From NCBI RefSeq assembly GCF_002104475.1, contig NZ_NBOF01000005.1, forward strand, positions 62,001 through 126,000: a stretch of 64,000 nucleotides of DNA. The letters are read 5' to 3'. Shown here piece after piece: positions 1 to 8,805 of the stretch. A model generated the notes under the pieces. It had not been told where the DNA came from, searched no databases, and saw only the letters and a program-made list of their open reading frames with translations. Numbering within the stretch: position 1 is the stretch's first letter; each line of letters opens with the position of its first letter. Source of the stretch: Cognaticolwellia mytili. Lineage in GTDB: Bacteria; Pseudomonadota; Gammaproteobacteria; Enterobacterales; Alteromonadaceae. Both the position numbers and the translations under genes were made by a program.

Positions 1-28
1 CATTAATAAAGGTTAATTAAGAGTAATA

Positions 29-220
29 ATGACGAGTAAAATTATTGGTGTAATTCTTATTATCATCGGTGTCGTTTTAGCACTGTGGGGTTACGACATA
101 TATGATTCAGCTAGCGTGCAGTTAAACCGTACATTAACTGGTGATACCCCTATTAAAGTTTGGGCGGGTATGGCTGGCGGCATCGCTACCGTTTTAATCG
201 GTTTCACATGGCTAAAGTGA
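29..220 (+). CDS. DUF3185 family small membrane protein
   Basis: A 63-residue protein made of two hydrophobic stretches (about residues 4-22 and 45-62) joined by a polar linker. This is the layout of the DUF3185 inner-membrane family, whose function is unknown. The start ATG follows an AAGAG ribosome site at a good distance. It stands alone, with no gene of related function next to it, and is followed by the structured gap at 243-384. Family assignment is from recognition of the overall pattern; no function can be given. Confidence 0.8.
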   Translation: MTSKIIGVILIIIGVVLALWGYDIYDSASVQLNRTLTGDTPIKVWAGMAGGIATVLIGFTWLK

Positions 221-242
221 GCATGAACTTTCTTCGATAGTT

Positions 243-304
243 TGCTGCGATAACGAGTACTAGCTATGCGTACTAATTATTCGAACGGAATTGTTCTCGC
301 GGCA
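243..304 (+). ncRNA. Candidate structured RNA, long stem with inner hairpins
   Basis: Bases 243-256 pair with 291-304 over 14 positions with one mismatch and two G-U pairs. Inside lies a GTAC/GTAC hairpin (257-260 with 270-273). A convincing terminator follows at 359-384. The element may be a small RNA of about 150 nt or the 3' UTR of the preceding small gene. No known RNA family was recognised. Confidence 0.35.
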
Positions 305-358
305 CATTGAAGTAAAAGCAAAAGCCTTTAACGTGAAGGTTATTGTTTTTCTAAAGCA

Positions 359-384
359 AGCAGCCCCTAGCAGGGCTGCTTTTT
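359..384 (+). terminator. Rho-independent terminator
   Basis: AGCAGCCC (359-366) pairs perfectly with GGGCTGCT (373-380) around a six-base loop, followed by a T run to 384. It would end transcripts from the DUF3185 gene or from the structured element at 243-304. Confidence 0.85.
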
Positions 385-585
385 AGTATATTAAGTTCCA
401 TATTTAAGTCAGTTAAACCAATCAACTTAATTAGTGAGTCAAATTTTAATAGCGATAATTCTTCATGAACAAGGCACTTGATTGACCAATAGCTGGTTAT
501 TAGGATTGAAAGCAACGATATTATTTGAGATTTAGGCCAGTTAAAATGCTGGCACTTATCAAAAAACATGTGAAAGGAACAAGCT

Positions 586-990
586 GTGATTTCAAAAAAA
601 GTAAGAGAATTATTTGTGTCATTAATGGAAGCAGGCGATGACGCTGCCGTTTCTTATGATATTGAAACAGAGCAATACAGCGGATATTTCAATAACACTG
701 TTGTGGATAAGTACATTGAATTAGGCGCGCTAGAATTAGTAGAAGGCGGTAGTGGCGCCACCACCATTTTGATTAACAACCGAGATGACTTTTTAAGTTC
801 ATTTGCCGCTGGTGCTCGCGAAGCTAAAAACGGCGCTGATCAATCCTACGCCGACTACAACGCAAACCCTTTTGCCTTTTCTGTTGGTTATGAACACTTT
901 CATCAAATTGCCAAGAAAAAACGGACAGTAGTTGGCTATATTTGTCATGGTTTTGAAAATGATGATACAGGGTTGGTGCATAACCAGTAG
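586..990 (+). CDS. Hypothetical protein, 134 aa
   Basis: Starts with GTG at 586 behind a clear AAAGGAA ribosome site (573-579). The protein is soluble and acidic, without signal peptide or membrane segment. Residues 1-70 look like a small alpha/beta domain (VRELFVSLMEAGDDAAVSYD and following); the tail is Tyr/Asn-rich. No family was recognised. It stands alone between the 359-384 terminator and an AT-rich gap. The reading frame and ribosome site make it a credible gene; its role is unknown. Confidence 0.6.
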   Translation: MISKKVRELFVSLMEAGDDAAVSYDIETEQYSGYFNNTVVDKYIELGALELVEGGSGATTILINNRDDFLSSFAAGAREAKNGADQSYADYNANPFAFSVGYEHFHQIAKKKRTVVGYICHGFENDDTGLVHNQ

Positions 991-1547
991 CCTTGTAAAT
1001 TAGCATTCACCCTTATAGCGATTATTAAATGTTATTTATCCTACTGCCAACTTAGCTGTCTCATGCCACAAATACGCGGGCATGGGGTGTTTCAGCTTTC
1101 TTGTGATATTCATTGTATAATGCTCTCCTAACTTCCCTGACTATCTATAAATATAATATCTCGCTTACACAAAAAGCACCGAAAAATATAATCATAAACA
1201 ACATCTATTCGGCAGAGTTCAATAGCGAATTACTTTTTCATTGCTGTAATGCGCTGACATGTATTTTATTTAAAATGTGTAGTAAGTTCCTATCTCATTA
1301 ATTTAAAAGATTAAATCAGCTAATTTCGTTACTAATTGGTCGAGAGAAAATATAGTGCTCCGCGATTTTTTTGTAGAAAGAAATATAACTCTACTTAATA
1401 AAATTATTAAACAGTGAACGGCTTGGCTAAAGCGTTTGATGGGGCAGTATTATCGATCAAAAGTACGTAACAATAGTGGAAGTGGTGGTGTTTGATTTAC
1501 AACTTTCTAAAATATTACAATTTTTATCCGGTAGGTACTAAGAATAT
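991..1547. other. AT-rich intergenic region, no supported gene
   Basis: About 557 bases upstream of the defence cassette. A 62-codon frame at 1113-1301 is present but has no ribosome site and an unconvincing composition. No terminator, tRNA or repeat was seen. The promoter for the 1548-5036 operon should lie at the right end; a GGTAGGT ribosome site is present just before 1548. Confidence 0.5.
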
Positions 1548-2465
1548 ATGATTTATACTGACATTGGCTCATTAGACGGTGACAAGTGGGAAAGCTTAAT
1601 ACAAGCAGTTTTTAAAAAGAAATATGATACCTATCAAGAAATGGTAGCTTCACCCGGTGACCTCGGTATTGAAGGATTTGTACTTAAGGAAGGTATCATG
1701 ATTCAGTGTTACTGCCCTGATGAGGAATATGTTGCTGGGATTCTTCATGAAAAACAGCGTGATAAAATCACTACTGATATAAAAAAATTATCAGCAAATA
1801 AAGAAGAAATAGTTAAACACATTGGAGATTGCAAGATTTCACAATGGTTGTTTATTACCCCTCGGATCGGTAAGCATGATATCCATGCTCATGCTAGAAA
1901 AAAAGAAAAGGAAGTTGAGGCTGAAGATCTTGAATTCATAGCTGATGATTTTCAAGTGCTCGTAAAAGACCTTGGACATTTTATTCAGGACATCAGACAG
2001 CAACAAATTATTGAAGGAGAACAGCTAAGTTTTTCTTGTGCCATAGGTGAGATTATATCGGAACCTGAAATGACTACTGAGTATGATGACAATATTAGAG
2101 ATAAAAACAAAATCCGTAGTGTTATCAAAAATGTATATAAGCCTAAAAATCATATTCGACTTAATGAACTAACCAAAAGGCTCTATTTGGATGGTTACGA
2201 TATTTTAAGACGTATTTTCAATCAATCGCCAGAATTGTATGAGCGTATTGCAAAGTTAGTAAATAATTTTGAAGATGACGTGGAGGAAGTTTCTATGAGC
2301 TGGGTAGATAGCCCACAGAAGTTGATAACATCGATGGAAGAGAAACTGATTGAACGCTTTGGAAAAGATAGTCATATATCAACAATTGAACATGAGGACG
2401 TAGTTTCAATTACGAAACATATGGTGGCGAAGTGGATTGCTGAATGCCCTATGAGAATTGAATAA
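1548..2465 (+). CDS. ABC-3C system effector, restriction-endonuclease-like
   Basis: First gene of a three-gene overlapping cassette. Residues 1-150 resemble a PD-(D/E)xK nuclease domain: E15, then GDLGIEG (37-43), then the strand IMIQCYCP (50-57), which lies where Mrr-type enzymes carry Q-x-K. The usual lysine is a tyrosine here, so activity is uncertain. Residues 170-305 are helical and probably form the C-terminal partner-binding domain seen in ABC-three-component effectors. Its stop overlaps the next start by one base (TAATG), implying translational coupling. By family logic it would attack nucleic acid when released or activated by the ATPase. Effector identity is inferred from the motif pattern and from neighbours. 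Confidence 0.6.
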   Translation: MIYTDIGSLDGDKWESLIQAVFKKKYDTYQEMVASPGDLGIEGFVLKEGIMIQCYCPDEEYVAGILHEKQRDKITTDIKKLSANKEEIVKHIGDCKISQWLFITPRIGKHDIHAHARKKEKEVEAEDLEFIADDFQVLVKDLGHFIQDIRQQQIIEGEQLSFSCAIGEIISEPEMTTEYDDNIRDKNKIRSVIKNVYKPKNHIRLNELTKRLYLDGYDILRRIFNQSPELYERIAKLVNNFEDDVEEVSMSWVDSPQKLITSMEEKLIERFGKDSHISTIEHEDVVSITKHMVAKWIAECPMRIE

Positions 2466-2917
2466 TGAGTAAACTAAGGTTCTCTCGCAAAAAAGCGGCG
2501 GTAATCCCTGAATTACGACCCATGTATAAAATAGGAAAACTATTACTAATTCTTAAACTTTGCTGCTCTGGTGGAAAAGCTAGCTTATTGAAGTTGCATT
2601 TATTCAACTGGGCGATGTTGGATCCGAAACGTTTACAGGCTCTACAGCTTTCAGCAAAACAGAAAGAGTTATTACTAGGTGTCTGGGGAATAGATCCATC
2701 ACTTAACATGGCTCTTAGCTATGCAACCTCTGAAGGTTTACTTACTAGAACATCCAATGGCGCTTATCAATTAACGGGTAAATCAGAACGCTTTATTTTA
2801 GGAACTAAACTTTTGGAATTATTCGATACAGAAACTAATGAATTAAAAACCATTGCAAAAAAAATAACGGAAACAATGGTGACACAAGCAGCGAAAAGGT
2901 GGGTAGATGAAATTTAA
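2465..2917 (+). CDS. ABC-3C system middle component
   Basis: A 150-residue protein between the nuclease-like gene and the ATPase gene, overlapping both (1 base upstream, 11 bases downstream). The core (LLKLHLFNWAM, about residues 41-51, then a helix-rich segment and a small beta-wing region near 85-105) looks like a winged-helix-type adaptor, as in the middle components of ABC-3C systems. These are thought to bridge the effector and the ABC ATPase. Size, position and overlap fit well. I could not assign it to one numbered middle-component family. Confidence 0.6.
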   Translation: MSKLRFSRKKAAVIPELRPMYKIGKLLLILKLCCSGGKASLLKLHLFNWAMLDPKRLQALQLSAKQKELLLGVWGIDPSLNMALSYATSEGLLTRTSNGAYQLTGKSERFILGTKLLELFDTETNELKTIAKKITETMVTQAAKRWVDEI

Positions 2918-5036
2918 TCAATTATTTGTAAAATTAGCAGCCACAGACAATTCAGATTATGGGTATCGCATTCCGTTTAGCTGCGGCCTTAACATCATTC
3001 GTGGCGATAATTCATCAGGGAAAAGTACATTTGTTAACTCTCTAATTTACGCTCTTGGTATGGAAGAAATCATTGGTTCTAAAGGTAGCGCAGCGTTACC
3101 TTACGCTTTAAAAAGTAGATTTGATCTAAATGGAGTTGATAAACGAATTATCAACTCTTCAGTGTACTTAGAGTTAGAAAATAGAGATGGTAGAGTTATT
3201 ACGCTAAAGCGAGTGATTAAATCAGATGAAGCTGATACAAAGCTGATTCAGATTATAGAGGGTGCTTACTTAACGGATCCTTCTTTAACTAACTTACAAA
3301 GCCGGTATACTTTTTTGCACGATGCGGGTTCGGCTCAAGATGAGCAAAGAGGATTTTTTGCGTATCTAGAAAAATTTTTAGGATTGAAGCTTCCAAGCTT
3401 ATCTGACAATAAAGGCAAAGAAACAAAACTTTACTTGCAAGCAATTTTTTCAGCTCTTTTAGTAGAACAAAAACGCGGTTGGACTGACTATATTGCAAAT
3501 ATTCCATATTACGGCGTAAGTAGTATGAGGGAAAAAGTGGCAAGCTTCTTACTTGACCTAGATGTATTTAGGAATACTAAAAAACTTAATGAACTTCAGT
3601 CTCAGCGTTCAAAACTCACGGCTGAGTGGTCAGAACTAATTACTGAAATTAAGCTTACGGTTGAAGGTAAATATTTATCAATTTCAGGACTTAGCAAAGC
3701 ACCATCTATAGACTTCGATTCAAAGCTCGTTTCGATTAGCGAAAGGAAAGGGATTGAAATTCAGCCAATTAAATCGATAAGAGAAGAACTCAGGAAAAAT
3801 ATGATCGAGGTCATTCAAAATGAAAAATCTCAACTATCTGAAGAGCCTCTGGCTTTAATAAAAAATATTGAGCTAATTCAAAATAGAATTGATGAATTAC
3901 TAGTTATGCAGAGTATGTGTAGTAGCCAGATAAAGATCAATGAATCTCAGCTTGGTCAATACGTTGAAAGCTTGAAAAGTATAAAAAAGGATTTAAAAGC
4001 TAACAAGTTAACTGAAAAACTGGTCAAGTTTGGAGCCGATGAATCAGAATTAGATTTTGCTAAAGGCAAATGCCACACTTGTATGAACCCTATTGATGAC
4101 ATCTTAATTTCACCAGATAGCGTTGCAATGCCAATGTCTCTTCAAGAAAATATTACACATTTGGACAATCAAAATAAAATGACTAAGTCTCTACTTGATG
4201 GACTAGAGAAAAATATTGAAAGAGACAAAGGACAACTGTTAACGATAAACAGAGAAATCATCAAATTCAGGAAAGAATTGATTTCATTGAAACGAGATAT
4301 AAAATCAACTAACACAGTTAAAGAATCTGATGTCAGGCGCAAAATAACATTGGAAAACAGACAGGCAGAGCTAAGCAAACTAGAAGAAAAAGTAGAAAGT
4401 ATCCTTACAATATTAGCTAATTTGTCAGTGGCGTATAAAGAGCTAAACGGTTCTATTTTAAATTTAACTAAGTACAGCTTTACTTATGAAGATAGAGCTA
4501 AAATTTCAAAATTCTCAAATGAATTTAAATTATTAGCATCTAACTTTGGATATCGTAGTGCAGAGATTAATGAGATCGAGATAAAAGCGGGAACTTTACT
4601 TCCTTACCTACAAGATCTTGAGTTGAGAGAGCAACTGGATACGCCATCTGAGTTGAAGAAAAAAGAAGGTGTAAAAAGTACTACAGATATCAAATCAGAT
4701 TCATCTGCGAGTGATTTTGTAAGGTTGATTTGGTCTTATTTAATTGCTCTATATAAAACATCTGCTTCTACTGGTGGAAACCATCCTGGTTTGATTTTAT
4801 TTGATGAGCCAGCTCAACACTCTATGAGTACAAAAAGTGTGAATAAAATGCTGGAAATATTATCAACAACACAAGGCCTACAAAGTATTGTTGCAGCATC
4901 ATTTGATGAAAATGATGAAAACTACGCGACATCGGTTGCAGGGTTAAATGTTAATAATTTTAAACTTGAGTATTTACCGAGAAAAATTATAACTAAAATA
5001 TCAACTAATTCTGTATCGAGACACCAAAGTACTTAA
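2907..5036 (+). CDS. ABC-3C system Rad50/SMC-like ATPase
   Basis: A 709-residue SMC/Rad50-like ATPase. Walker A is GDNSSGKST (residues 33-41). Two long charged coiled-coil arms flank a CHTC motif (C389, C392), which resembles the Rad50 zinc hook that pairs two subunits. Walker B is LILFDEP with D633-E634. The signature loop, around SSASDFVRLIWSYLIAL, is degenerate compared with LSGGE. In ABC-3C systems this subunit is the likely sensor and motor that senses foreign nucleic acid and controls the effector. Codon use is very AT-rich like its two partners. It is followed by an inverted repeat at 5075-5113. Confidence 0.8.
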   Translation: MKFNQLFVKLAATDNSDYGYRIPFSCGLNIIRGDNSSGKSTFVNSLIYALGMEEIIGSKGSAALPYALKSRFDLNGVDKRIINSSVYLELENRDGRVITLKRVIKSDEADTKLIQIIEGAYLTDPSLTNLQSRYTFLHDAGSAQDEQRGFFAYLEKFLGLKLPSLSDNKGKETKLYLQAIFSALLVEQKRGWTDYIANIPYYGVSSMREKVASFLLDLDVFRNTKKLNELQSQRSKLTAEWSELITEIKLTVEGKYLSISGLSKAPSIDFDSKLVSISERKGIEIQPIKSIREELRKNMIEVIQNEKSQLSEEPLALIKNIELIQNRIDELLVMQSMCSSQIKINESQLGQYVESLKSIKKDLKANKLTEKLVKFGADESELDFAKGKCHTCMNPIDDILISPDSVAMPMSLQENITHLDNQNKMTKSLLDGLEKNIERDKGQLLTINREIIKFRKELISLKRDIKSTNTVKESDVRRKITLENRQAELSKLEEKVESILTILANLSVAYKELNGSILNLTKYSFTYEDRAKISKFSNEFKLLASNFGYRSAEINEIEIKAGTLLPYLQDLELREQLDTPSELKKKEGVKSTTDIKSDSSASDFVRLIWSYLIALYKTSASTGGNHPGLILFDEPAQHSMSTKSVNKMLEILSTTQGLQSIVAASFDENDENYATSVAGLNVNNFKLEYLPRKIITKISTNSVSRHQST

Positions 5037-5074
5037 GATATACTTTAATATTTTGTTGTATATCCATATTGAAC

Positions 5075-5113
5075 TAGCGTAAGTAAAATTAATACATCAC
5101 TTTATTTACGCTA
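5075..5113 (+). terminator. Inverted repeat, probable terminator of the ABC-3C operon
   Basis: TAGCGTAAGTAAA (5075-5087) pairs with TTTATTTACGCTA (5101-5113) with one mismatch and a 13-base loop, followed by a T-rich stretch. It lies 38 bases after the ATPase stop, between two convergent genes. The remaining gap to 5341 shows nothing else. Confidence 0.5.
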
Positions 5114-5341
5114 AATTTTAATTGTTTGGTTTAACCATCATGTAGTCCAGCTGCAATCGCACAGCTATAAAAAATACAACTTTTGCTCTTATTCAATCTA
5201 ACCAACAAACAGAATTAACAAAGTCTATAATTTTGCCTGTGTCATTTTGCGTTTGCTAATAATCTAATGCTTTTCAGTACACGCGTTGAAAGATTAATAA
5301 CAAATACTTCATCTATGTACACTATTTGTAGTTATTTCAAC

Positions 5342-6319
5342 TTAACTTAAAAACACTTCTTTTCGGTGATATTCCAAAAAGTATTGCTGTTCTTCATTAA
5401 ATGTACCGACATTATTCTTAACCGATAAATTAATACCCATACGAGAAAGAGATGAGGATTCTACGATAGGAGAAACTAAAATACCGCCAGCGCTTTCAAA
5501 CGAAATGAAGCCGCGGTCAAATAAATGGTCAATTGTTGGCGTAAGAAGCAAACCATTATTGCCGTTTAATTTTTCGGTATGGTCTTCACAATATCGCCAC
5601 GGTTTTATATGGCTAGCGCGTAGATGAGATATTTCATTCACTTCGGTTATACGGCAATGAGTCTCTTGAAGTGCAACTCTCTTTTTAAATACACCTTGCC
5701 CTCTGCGAGCCATAATGATCGACTTTCTCTCTGTTTCAGGTATCAAGATATCATTTCTAACATTGTCTTCTAGGTCTTCTTCCCACTCATTCAACCCTTT
5801 AGTTGGTTTAAAGTTGTATTCAGGCGTAATTTCATTAACAGATAATAAGTTATCAACTAAATTTCCTGCTTCAGATCCGATTAATTCGATCAATGCTGTT
5901 GCTAATGGTTCTGGTAACTTGGTTAGGTATACGCATTGATTCCCACGACCTGTTGATTGTAACGGTGAATACTTTTCAGGGAGCTTTGGCTTGAGTTCTT
6001 TCATATAGTCAGCGGGGCGTATTTTATTATTTAATAGAATGTAATGAACATCTACTTTCCAACCAACACTCCCCCACTGTGCGCCAATTTTGCCAAACTC
6101 TATAGGTCGAGGAGATGCATAAGCATTAGATTGAATGACTCCAATTGCTTTTATGTAGGTATCTGCAAAAGAAAAAACTATGTCTCCGGGCACAACACCT
6201 TTCATATATTCATAGAACGGGTTCATTTGCCCATTAGATTTTCTTTTCGGTGACCATAGATAATTACCGTTAAACTCTTTTTTAAAAGTTTGATTTTGGT
6301 TAACCCACCAATAATTCAA
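5342..6319 (-). CDS. EVE/PUA-like domain plus HNH endonuclease
   Basis: Two domains. Residues 1-150 (MNYWWVNQNQTFKKE, then GDIVFSF, then GVI) fit an EVE/PUA-like fold, which in related proteins binds modified bases. Residues about 195-290 fit an HNH_2-type nuclease, with C near HCRIT, the ASHIKPW motif, NGLLLTPTIDHLFD and GFISF. EVE-HNH proteins are known as modification-dependent (type IV-like) restriction enzymes. It faces the ABC-3C cassette convergently, which supports a defence role. Substrate specificity cannot be read from sequence. An alternative is a generic HNH nuclease with a different reader domain. Confidence 0.8.
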   Translation of the reverse strand: MNYWWVNQNQTFKKEFNGNYLWSPKRKSNGQMNPFYEYMKGVVPGDIVFSFADTYIKAIGVIQSNAYASPRPIEFGKIGAQWGSVGWKVDVHYILLNNKIRPADYMKELKPKLPEKYSPLQSTGRGNQCVYLTKLPEPLATALIELIGSEAGNLVDNLLSVNEITPEYNFKPTKGLNEWEEDLEDNVRNDILIPETERKSIIMARRGQGVFKKRVALQETHCRITEVNEISHLRASHIKPWRYCEDHTEKLNGNNGLLLTPTIDHLFDRGFISFESAGGILVSPIVESSSLSRMGINLSVKNNVGTFNEEQQYFLEYHRKEVFLS

Positions 6320-6391
6320 TTACTACATCCCTATATTTTGTTTTTTACAAACTTATCTATCACTACCGTTGGTATTACAAATCAACAATCA

Positions 6392-7054
6392 CTAATCTTC
6401 AAGCAACTCAGTTAAACAAGCGACTTGTTCTGTTAATGAAGCAATTTGTTGCTCTAGTTCCGTGACTCGATGAGCTAGTTGGCTGTTACTTACTGAAGGT
6501 TCAGTCACTGTTTGAGTAGCACTAGAGTCAACACTATAGCTTTCATCAATATCAGAGAATAAATGCACGTAACGAGACTCACGCTTTCCGGGTTCTCGTT
6601 CGAGTTTTTTAACCAGTGTTTGTCCGTTTAAATTTTGTAATTGTTCTAAGGCAGTTTCCACTTCACGCACATCGGAAAAGTCAGCTAGGCGATTAGTGCG
6701 AGTTCTTAATTCACCCGGTGTTTGTGGCCCGCGTAGTAATAGCACACAAATAATGGCCCTTTGCTGAGAGCTAAACTTCAAATTGCCAAATTCGGTATCA
6801 CAGAAATAATGATAATATTTGCTGACTCGACCAGAGGCTTTGTGATCTATCATTAACTGGTTCATTTTTGACAGTTCATCGATAGTATTTTGCACGTCAG
6901 ATTCTGACAACGACATAACCGGTTCACGGTTACTTTTTTGATTACAAGCTGTGGTAATGCCATTTAACGACATTGGATATTGCTCGGGTGTGGTGGTTTC
7001 TTTTTCTAGCATGACGCCGATAATGCGGCATTGCTCTGCTGATAGTGTGATCAT
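6392..7054 (-). CDS. yceH: YceH family protein (DUF480)
   Basis: 220 residues, the usual length of the DUF480/YceH family. The N-terminal part (LSAEQCRIIGVMLEKE, then TTACNQKSNREPV) and the middle part (LLRGPQTPGELRTRT) are the two winged-helix repeats typical of the family. A C-terminal coiled coil (about 192-218, heptads of L/V) follows. Cytosolic. Function unsettled; the fold suggests a regulator. Transcribed alone; a long inverted repeat lies just upstream at 7107-7143. Confidence 0.88.
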   Translation of the reverse strand: MITLSAEQCRIIGVMLEKETTTPEQYPMSLNGITTACNQKSNREPVMSLSESDVQNTIDELSKMNQLMIDHKASGRVSKYYHYFCDTEFGNLKFSSQQRAIICVLLLRGPQTPGELRTRTNRLADFSDVREVETALEQLQNLNGQTLVKKLEREPGKRESRYVHLFSDIDESYSVDSSATQTVTEPSVSNSQLAHRVTELEQQIASLTEQVACLTELLED

Positions 7055-7106
7055 ACTGAAGGCATCCTTTTTAAAACTTCTAGTAATAGAGCTTTACGAA
7101 TTAACT

Positions 7107-7143
7107 GTAACCTTTGCTAGTAAAAGGTACTCGCAAAGGTTAC
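7107..7143. repeat. 11-bp perfect inverted repeat upstream of yceH
   Basis: GTAACCTTTGC (7107-7117) and GCAAAGGTTAC (7133-7143) are perfect complements separated by 15 bases. There is no T tract on either side, so it is more likely an operator or a 3' UTR hairpin than a terminator. It lies downstream of the amidohydrolase stop and 53 bases upstream of the yceH start. Confidence 0.5.
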
Positions 7144-7193
7144 TTGTAAAAATCCATAATTTAACGTTGGTTTAGCTATGACATTAATTCTGG

Positions 7194-8510
7194 TTACTTC
7201 GCCAATATAGTTAGCACAGCGCTATTCATTGCTTGTGTCGCGGTAGCGATGACTTTTTCAGCATCAGGTGCCCAAAACGGGCTATGCAGTGATGGTAAAG
7301 TTTCACCGGTTTCTTTCGCTAATTGCCATTTATCGTGCGGTACGCCACCAACCCAAAATATCATGCTTTTAATGTTTTTATCTGCGCGGTAGTAACGACT
7401 GAAGTCTTCGCCAGCCATTACTGGTGGTACTTCTTCTACTCGTTCTTTACCAAACTCGCTAGTAAATAACTTAGCCATTCTCTTGGTAAATTCAGGTTCG
7501 TTATATGCTGCAGGCGTGTATTCGTCTTTTACGGTAACTACCGGCAACAATTCTTCCGGTAAACCCATGGCGATACCTTCACCTTTCGCTATTCTAGTAA
7601 TGCCATCAATTAATTTTTGGCGGGTTTCATCAGAGTAGCTACGCACGGTTAGTAACAATAATGCCTGATCTGAAATGATGTTGTGCTTAGTACCTGATTG
7701 AAAACTGCCTACGGTGACAACAGCAGCATCTTGTGGGTCTAATTCACGGCTAACAAGGGTTTGTAAAGCTCCAACAATTCGAGCGCCTAATACGATAGGG
7801 TCTTTCGTTGCGTGCGGGTAAGCCCCGTGGCCACCAACACCTTTGACTAGAATATTTACGCTATCAACATTGGCAAGGGTAAAGCCTGAGGTATAACCAA
7901 TAACACCCGCTTTTAAGCCTGCAGAGTTGTGAAATGCTAAGGCATAATCAGGTTTTGGAAAACGTTCATATAAGCCGTCGGCTAGCATGTCTTTTGCACC
8001 ACGACCACGTTCTTCCGCTGGCTGTAATATCATCACTAACGTGCCTGACCAATTGGCTTTATTTTCACTGAGTAGTTTTGCTGTGCCGATCCAGCTTGTC
8101 ATGTGGGTATCATGTCCACAGGCATGCATTACATGACTTTGTAAGCCTTCTTCAGTGGTAGTGGTAACTTTTGACGCAAATGCTAATCCGGTTTGTTCTT
8201 TTACAGGCAGTGCATCCATATCTGCACGCACTAATACCGTAGGGCCTTGACCATTTTTTAACACCGCAACAACACCGGTGCCACCAACGCCTTCTGTCAC
8301 TTTAAAACCAAGTTCACGAGCCGTTTTAGCTAATTTTTTAGCGGTATTGAACTCGTAACTCGATAGCTCAGGGCTTTGATGTAAGTCTTTATATAGCGTC
8401 ATAAGCTCAGGCATAGCAGCCTTTACTGATTTTACATTGTCATTTGCAGCATAGGTTAATGAACTGCTGGCGATGCATAAAGCGGCTGTTATAAATGCTA
8501 TAGTTTTCAT
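7194..8510 (-). CDS. Secreted M20 family amidohydrolase
   Basis: A metal-dependent amidohydrolase of the M20D type (hippurate hydrolase / aminoacylase-like). Visible metal and catalytic signatures are VRADMDALP, HACGHDTHMT, QPAEERGRGA and VMAGEDFSRY. I start it at the second ATG (8510). That gives a clean signal peptide (MKTIAFITAALCIASSSLTYA) with a GAG ribosome site; the upstream ATG at 8543 adds 11 residues that spoil the signal. The mature protein should be periplasmic and hydrolyse N-acyl amino acids or small amides. Monocistronic. Confidence 0.88.
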   Translation of the reverse strand: MKTIAFITAALCIASSSLTYAANDNVKSVKAAMPELMTLYKDLHQSPELSSYEFNTAKKLAKTARELGFKVTEGVGGTGVVAVLKNGQGPTVLVRADMDALPVKEQTGLAFASKVTTTTEEGLQSHVMHACGHDTHMTSWIGTAKLLSENKANWSGTLVMILQPAEERGRGAKDMLADGLYERFPKPDYALAFHNSAGLKAGVIGYTSGFTLANVDSVNILVKGVGGHGAYPHATKDPIVLGARIVGALQTLVSRELDPQDAAVVTVGSFQSGTKHNIISDQALLLLTVRSYSDETRQKLIDGITRIAKGEGIAMGLPEELLPVVTVKDEYTPAAYNEPEFTKRMAKLFTSEFGKERVEEVPPVMAGEDFSRYYRADKNIKSMIFWVGGVPHDKWQLAKETGETLPSLHSPFWAPDAEKVIATATQAMNSAVLTILAK

Positions 8511-8805
8511 TGTATTACTCAGTAAAAATTGCGGATAATTCATCTTAGCTAAATGCGGACAAGGCTACAATGTTAATTGAAGTCATTGAAAATATAACTT
8601 AGAAAAGTAATTGATTTAGGTATAAAAAACTAAGCAGGTAGTATGGAAAGAGTGATTATTCTGCTTATCATTTTTAACTATTGCGAATAACGATTAAAGA
8701 AGGTTACAAAGTGGAAAGAAACCATCACAGTCCACTAACGCAAGGGTAGTACAGACTGTTGATGGCTTTAGGTGTCACATAACTCATTTAAAAATAATTG
8801 AGCTG

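Noticed and set aside
275-292. TTCGAAC motif resembling a tRNA T-loop
   Set aside because: No acceptor stem, anticodon arm or 3' end consistent with a tRNA could be folded around it; it lies inside the 243-304 stem structure.
1113-1301. 62-codon frame upstream of the defence cassette
   Set aside because: No ribosome site, unremarkable composition rich in Asn/Ile/Leu as expected of AT-rich non-coding DNA, and no family resemblance.
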